Shown here one piece after another: positions 5,947 to 7,930 of a DNA stretch of 7,930 nt. Every line of letters starts with the position of its first letter. Position 1 is the first letter of the stretch. The notes below the pieces were generated by a model, which was not told the DNA's origin, ran no database searches, and saw nothing but the letters and a program-made list of their open reading frames with translations. The DNA comes from Xanthobacteraceae bacterium (GTDB taxonomy: Bacteria > Pseudomonadota > Alphaproteobacteria > Rhizobiales > Xanthobacteraceae): positions 1-7,930 of the forward strand of contig JASHQO010000059.1 in NCBI GenBank assembly GCA_030039105.1, in the 5' to 3' direction. A program made the translations under genes and the position numbers.

Positions 5947-5974
5947 AAGATACACCGCGCCGCACAAAACGCAA
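5947..5974 (-). promoter_or_regulatory. Candidate promoter of the minus-strand small RNA
   Basis: Minus-strand TTGCGT (5974-5969) and TATCTT (5952-5947) are 16 bases apart; the -35 is preceded by C, giving the CTTG start common in alphaproteobacterial promoters. A start site 6-7 bases downstream (5940 or 5941) places the first hairpin at the very 5' end of the RNA, which fits a compact sRNA. Confidence 0.5.
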
Positions 5975-6226
5975 GTCCTGCTGACCTATTTATCCCGCAG
6001 TGTGAGCAGGGCAGATTTTCGGCCCTGTCGAAGCTGACATGACGGCAGAAATAACCAAATTTCGACAATGGGTTAGCGATGTGGTGCCGATCTGCACAAA
6101 TATGCAGCAGCGGTTCTCAAGCGGCCGTCCCGGTTCCAGCGCATTTCAGGCGCGCGTGGCGGATCGGCCACACTGCGATGGCCGTTGTGGAAACCGTTCG
6201 CCACGGCGCAGCGCGAGGCAAAAAAC
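5975..6226. other. Upstream region of hisN
   Basis: No gene is seen between the small RNA promoter and the hisN start. A 6-bp hairpin CAGGGC/GCCCTG (6007-6012 with 6022-6027) has no U-tract. A short stem CTGCA/TGCAG lies at about 6092-6107. No convincing plus-strand promoter for hisN was found, although it must lie here if hisN is not read through from the amidohydrolase gene. Confidence 0.35.
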
Positions 6227-7015
6227 ATGACGGCCATCGATTTCGCCGCTTTCGTCGACGAGCTCGCCACCGTTTCCGGCGAGACCATCCGGCCGTTCTT
6301 CCGCAGCGCGCTCAGCGTCGAGAACAAGAGCCAGTCCGGCGGCTTCGACCCGGTGACGGCGGCCGACCGCGCCGCCGAGGCCGCGATGCGGGCCCTGATC
6401 AAGCGCACTTTCCCCGAGCACGGCGTGATCGGCGAAGAGCTCGGCGCCGAAAAACCCGACGCCGAATACGTCTGGGTGCTCGATCCGATCGACGGCACCA
6501 AATCCTTCATCTGCGGCCTGCCGGCCTGGGGCACCTTGATCGCGCTGACGCGCCACGGCGCGCCGATCTACGGCATGATGCACCAGCCGTTCACCCGCGA
6601 GCATTTTACCGGCGACGGCAGCGGCGCGCGCTATCGCGGCCCCGCCGGCGACCGCGCCTTGCGGGTGCGCCCGTGCGCGGCGCTGGCCGACGCCATCATG
6701 CTCACGACGAGCCCGCTGCTGATGCAGGAGCCCGACCGCGAAAGCTTTCGCCGCGTCGAGCAGAAAGTGCGGCTGTCGCGCTACGGCGGCGACTGTTACG
6801 CCTATTGCATGCTTGCCGCCGGCCACGTCGACGTTCTGATCGAGACCGAGCTCAAGCCGCACGACGTGCTGGCGCTGATCCCGATCGTCGAGGGCGCCGG
6901 CGGCATCATGACGACATGGGACAACGGCCGGCCGCACAACGGCGGCCGCATCGTCGCCGCCGGCGACAGGCGCGTGCACGCCGAAGCGATGGCGCTACTC
7001 AACGCGGCAGGTTGA
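6227..7015 (+). CDS. hisN: Inositol monophosphatase family phosphatase, HisN-type histidinol-phosphatase
   Basis: This 262-residue Mg-dependent phosphatase probably removes phosphate from L-histidinol phosphate, the penultimate step of histidine synthesis, in the cytoplasm. Seen: VTAADRAAE at 43-51, the metal-binding Glu70-Glu71 in VIGEELG, motif A WVLDPIDGTKSF at 83-94 with Asp86 and Asp89, GGDCYAYCMLAAGHVD at 187-202, and motif B as KPHD (210-213) in place of the WD of classical inositol monophosphatases. The KP-H/Y-D form, followed by VLALIPIVEGAGG, is typical of the HisN branch in rhizobia. Many bacteria use unrelated HisB or PHP-type enzymes for this step. The start ATG 6227 has GAGG about 8 bases upstream; an in-frame upstream GTG at 6185 lacks a site and adds 14 residues not typical of the family. 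Other IMPase substrates cannot be excluded. Confidence 0.85.
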   Translation: MTAIDFAAFVDELATVSGETIRPFFRSALSVENKSQSGGFDPVTAADRAAEAAMRALIKRTFPEHGVIGEELGAEKPDAEYVWVLDPIDGTKSFICGLPAWGTLIALTRHGAPIYGMMHQPFTREHFTGDGSGARYRGPAGDRALRVRPCAALADAIMLTTSPLLMQEPDRESFRRVEQKVRLSRYGGDCYAYCMLAAGHVDVLIETELKPHDVLALIPIVEGAGGIMTTWDNGRPHNGGRIVAAGDRRVHAEAMALLNAAG

Positions 7016-7022
7016 TCGGCCC

Positions 7023-7049
7023 TCAGCCTCCCCTGCAGGGGAAGGCTGA
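7023..7049. terminator. Hairpin between convergent hisN and secreted-protein gene
   Basis: TCAGCCT-CCCC (7023-7033) pairs with GGGG-A-AGGCTGA (7038-7049), giving an 11-bp GC-rich stem with one bulged A and a TGCA loop. It lies 7 bases after the hisN stop and 6 bases after the stop of the minus-strand gene. Neither side has a proper U-tract, so its efficiency is uncertain, but its place between two converging genes suggests a shared bidirectional terminator. Confidence 0.45.
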
Positions 7050-7055
7050 AAAGCT

Positions 7056-7499
7056 TCAGCGCATCGAGATGGTCATGCCGCCGAGGCCGAGCGAGACCTG
7101 AAACCCGGCCTGGACGCCGCGCAGCGACAGCACCACGCCCTTTTCGTTCTGCACGGTCGCGACCTGCGCGCCGCCGACGAACGCGCCGCCGGCGCCGGCG
7201 CCCGCATAGGTGCCGACGATGTCGCGGGGATCGTGCAAATTCGAGGCGGTGCCGACCAGGTCCACCGCGGCCACGCCGAGCGAACCCAGGCCGATGCCGC
7301 CGACCCGCAGCCGGTAGGCGTGGCCATGGTAGTGCAGGACGCCGCTACCGCCGCCGACGCCGACGATGAAGCCGGCCTTGACGAGGTGCAGCCGCACGGT
7401 GCCGGTCTGGGCCTGCGACGGCGTCGGCGCTGCCGCCAGCGCGGCGACCGCCAACGCGGCAATCGCTGCTAACCTGAATGCGCGAACGAAGCTGAGCAT
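7056..7499 (-). CDS. Small secreted glycine-rich protein of unknown function
   Basis: A 147-residue protein with a clear Sec signal peptide: MLSFVRAFRL, a hydrophobic Ala/Val/Leu core to about residue 24, then PTPSQA before Gln31, a likely signal peptidase I site. The mature ~117 residues are rich in Gly, Val and Ala with alternating hydrophobic strands (AGFIVGVGGGSGVLHYHG at 42-59, then Gly-rich segments at 66-110 and VVLSLRGVQAGFQVSLGLGG at 122-141), ending GMTISMR. No cysteines are present in the mature part. The pattern suggests an all-beta periplasmic or envelope protein and resembles small alphaproteobacterial proteins such as DUF992 or EipA/DUF1134, but I cannot assign a family. Start: ATG 7499 with GGGAGG (7513-7508) 8 bases upstream; the frame also opens at 7682, but that extension crosses the promoter and repeat and would bury the signal peptide. 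It is a candidate target of the predicted small RNA. Confidence 0.8.
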   Translation of the reverse strand: MLSFVRAFRLAAIAALAVAALAAAPTPSQAQTGTVRLHLVKAGFIVGVGGGSGVLHYHGHAYRLRVGGIGLGSLGVAAVDLVGTASNLHDPRDIVGTYAGAGAGGAFVGGAQVATVQNEKGVVLSLRGVQAGFQVSLGLGGMTISMR

Positions 7500-7531
7500 T
7501 GTCGTTTCCTCCCGGTTTTTACCCACACGAA

Positions 7532-7560
7532 ATTTTACGCACATGCCGTTGCGTCGACAA
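7532..7560 (-). promoter_or_regulatory. Sigma-70 type promoter for the secreted-protein gene
   Basis: Minus-strand TTGTCG (7560-7555) and TAAAAT (7537-7532) are 17 bases apart, matching the consensus at 4 of 6 and 5 of 6. The implied start near 7525 leaves a ~25-base leader that holds the GGGAGG ribosome binding site. This supports the short start at 7499 over the longer frame. Confidence 0.55.
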
Positions 7561-7561
7561 C

Positions 7562-7690
7562 CTAAAGCACGATCCCGAAACAGCCGGCCCTCGGACTCGA
7601 TCCGAGGGTAGCAACCGGTTTTCTGAAAAGATCGTGCGCAAGCAAAAAGCCGGAGCGGGATGACGATTCGACTAAAACTCATCCCGCTCT
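7562..7690. repeat. Dispersed intergenic palindromic repeat (Bradyrhizobium-type), mosaic
   Basis: Three nested or adjacent inverted repeats occur: GCACGATC (7567-7574) with GATCGTGC (7630-7637); between them a perfect 8-bp hairpin CCCTCGGA/TCCGAGGG (7588-7608); and GAGCGGGATGA (7653-7663) with TCATCCCGCTC (7679-7689). The order (taaagcacgatc, aaccggttttc, gatcgtgc, then the agcgggatga hairpin) matches an intergenic element I recall in many copies in Bradyrhizobium-like genomes; the copy number here is unknown. The right-hand hairpin read on the minus strand is followed by CCGGCTTTTTG, so it may terminate the sulfatase-like gene. Confidence 0.65.
7653..7689 (-). terminator. Possible terminator of the sulfatase-like gene, formed by the repeat
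   Basis: The 11-bp stem with a 15-base loop is followed on the minus strand by CGG-C-TTTTT (about 7652-7644). The T-run begins 4 bases after the stem, less tight than a classical terminator. It lies about 75 bases beyond the stop of the minus-strand gene at 7765. Confidence 0.4.
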
Positions 7691-7764
7691 AGCGGCGGAT
7701 CGCGCGATGTGGGCGCCGGGCGCGAGCCGGCCGATATCGCCGCCGGCCGGCGCGGCGGCGACGT

Positions 7765-7930
7765 TCAGTCGCTCTCGGCCGGACGGTTGAGCCGCTCCAT
7801 GATCTGATCGAGATTGAAGCTCTGTGGTTTCTGCCGCGGCGGAAAATCCTTGAGCGTGGCGACAAACTGCGCGGCAATCGCCTGAGCGCCGTAAGCCAAA
7901 TACGCCTTGTGCAAGGTCCAGGCGTAATAC
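7765..7930 (-). CDS. Sulfatase-like protein, C-terminal end only (truncated by window edge)
   Basis: The minus strand is open from the window edge (first full codon at 7929) to TGA 7767-7765, giving the last 54 residues of a protein. It reads YYAWTLHKAYLAYGAQAIAA, then FVATLKDFPPRQKPQSFNLDQ, then a short helix ending RPAESD. The AQ-x(4)-F-x-x-T-x-KDFPPRQKP-x-SFNLDQ pattern is what I associate with the C-terminus of bacterial arylsulfatases, after the catalytic alkaline-phosphatase-like fold, so the full enzyme would hydrolyse sulfate esters. The catalytic Cys/Ser and metal ligands lie outside the window, so this rests on the tail alone. A CGCCGCC/GGCGGCG hairpin (7738-7760) lies 4 bases past the stop without a U-tract. 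Confidence 0.55.
   Translation of the reverse strand, partial: YYAWTLHKAYLAYGAQAIAAQFVATLKDFPPRQKPQSFNLDQIMERLNRPAESD

Noticed and set aside
4874..5974. A 366-codon minus-strand open frame
   Set aside because: It is antisense to the amidohydrolase and has no recognisable domain.
6039..6230. A 63-codon plus-strand frame upstream of hisN
   Set aside because: It has no good ribosome binding site or recognisable features, and overlaps the hisN start in another frame.
7500..7682. An N-terminal extension of the secreted protein to 208 residues
   Set aside because: It runs through the palindromic repeat, the promoter and the ribosome binding site, and would place the signal peptide internally.
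1..7930. CRISPR arrays, transposases, toxin-antitoxin or phage genes
   Set aside because: No regularly spaced repeats, transposase motifs or phage-type proteins were seen on either strand.

Overview
The window looks like a chromosome segment of a high-GC alphaproteobacterium of the order Hyphomicrobiales (Rhizobiales), most likely close to Bradyrhizobium, Rhodopseudomonas, Pseudolabrys or other Nitrobacteraceae/Xanthobacteraceae. The reasons are a rhizobial-type CpdR response regulator next to an N-formylglutamate amidohydrolase and a HisN-type phosphatase, an intergenic palindromic repeat of the kind scattered through Bradyrhizobium-like genomes, and strongly GC-biased codon use. The assignment is from family recognition only; no search was run.

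Layout. (1) 2-1140, plus: the 3' end of a URC4/DUF1688 uracil-catabolism gene followed 20 bases later by upp (uracil phosphoribosyltransferase), probably one operon. The Upp PRPP loop departs from the textbook motif. (2) 1141-1642: about 500 bases with no convincing gene. (3) 1643-4250: a divergent pair, an FAD-linked BBE-type oxidase on minus and an AraC-family regulator on plus, sharing a 220-base control region. This looks like an accessory module set between housekeeping blocks. (4) 4364-7015: a conserved rhizobial neighbourhood: cpdR (minus), N-formylglutamate amidohydrolase (plus) and a hisN-type inositol-monophosphatase-family gene (plus). (5) 7056-7499, minus: a small secreted glycine-rich protein of unknown function with a good promoter and ribosome binding site. 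(6) 7562-7690: a mosaic palindromic repeat. (7) 7765-7930, minus: the C-terminal end of a sulfatase-like protein.

The most interesting element is not a protein. Between the amidohydrolase and hisN, the minus strand has a promoter-like pair (TTGCGT, 16 bases, TATCTT), about 100 bases able to form three hairpins, and a canonical intrinsic terminator (9-bp GC-rich stem, then U5-C-U6). The predicted RNA exposes pyrimidine anti-Shine-Dalgarno stretches (a UCCUU loop and a single-stranded CCUCCC). This architecture recalls the CCUCC-loop sRNAs of alphaproteobacteria (alpha-r14/'cuckoo' type). Its linker is perfectly complementary over 11 bases to the ribosome binding site of the secreted-protein gene at 7056-7499, so that gene is a testable target.
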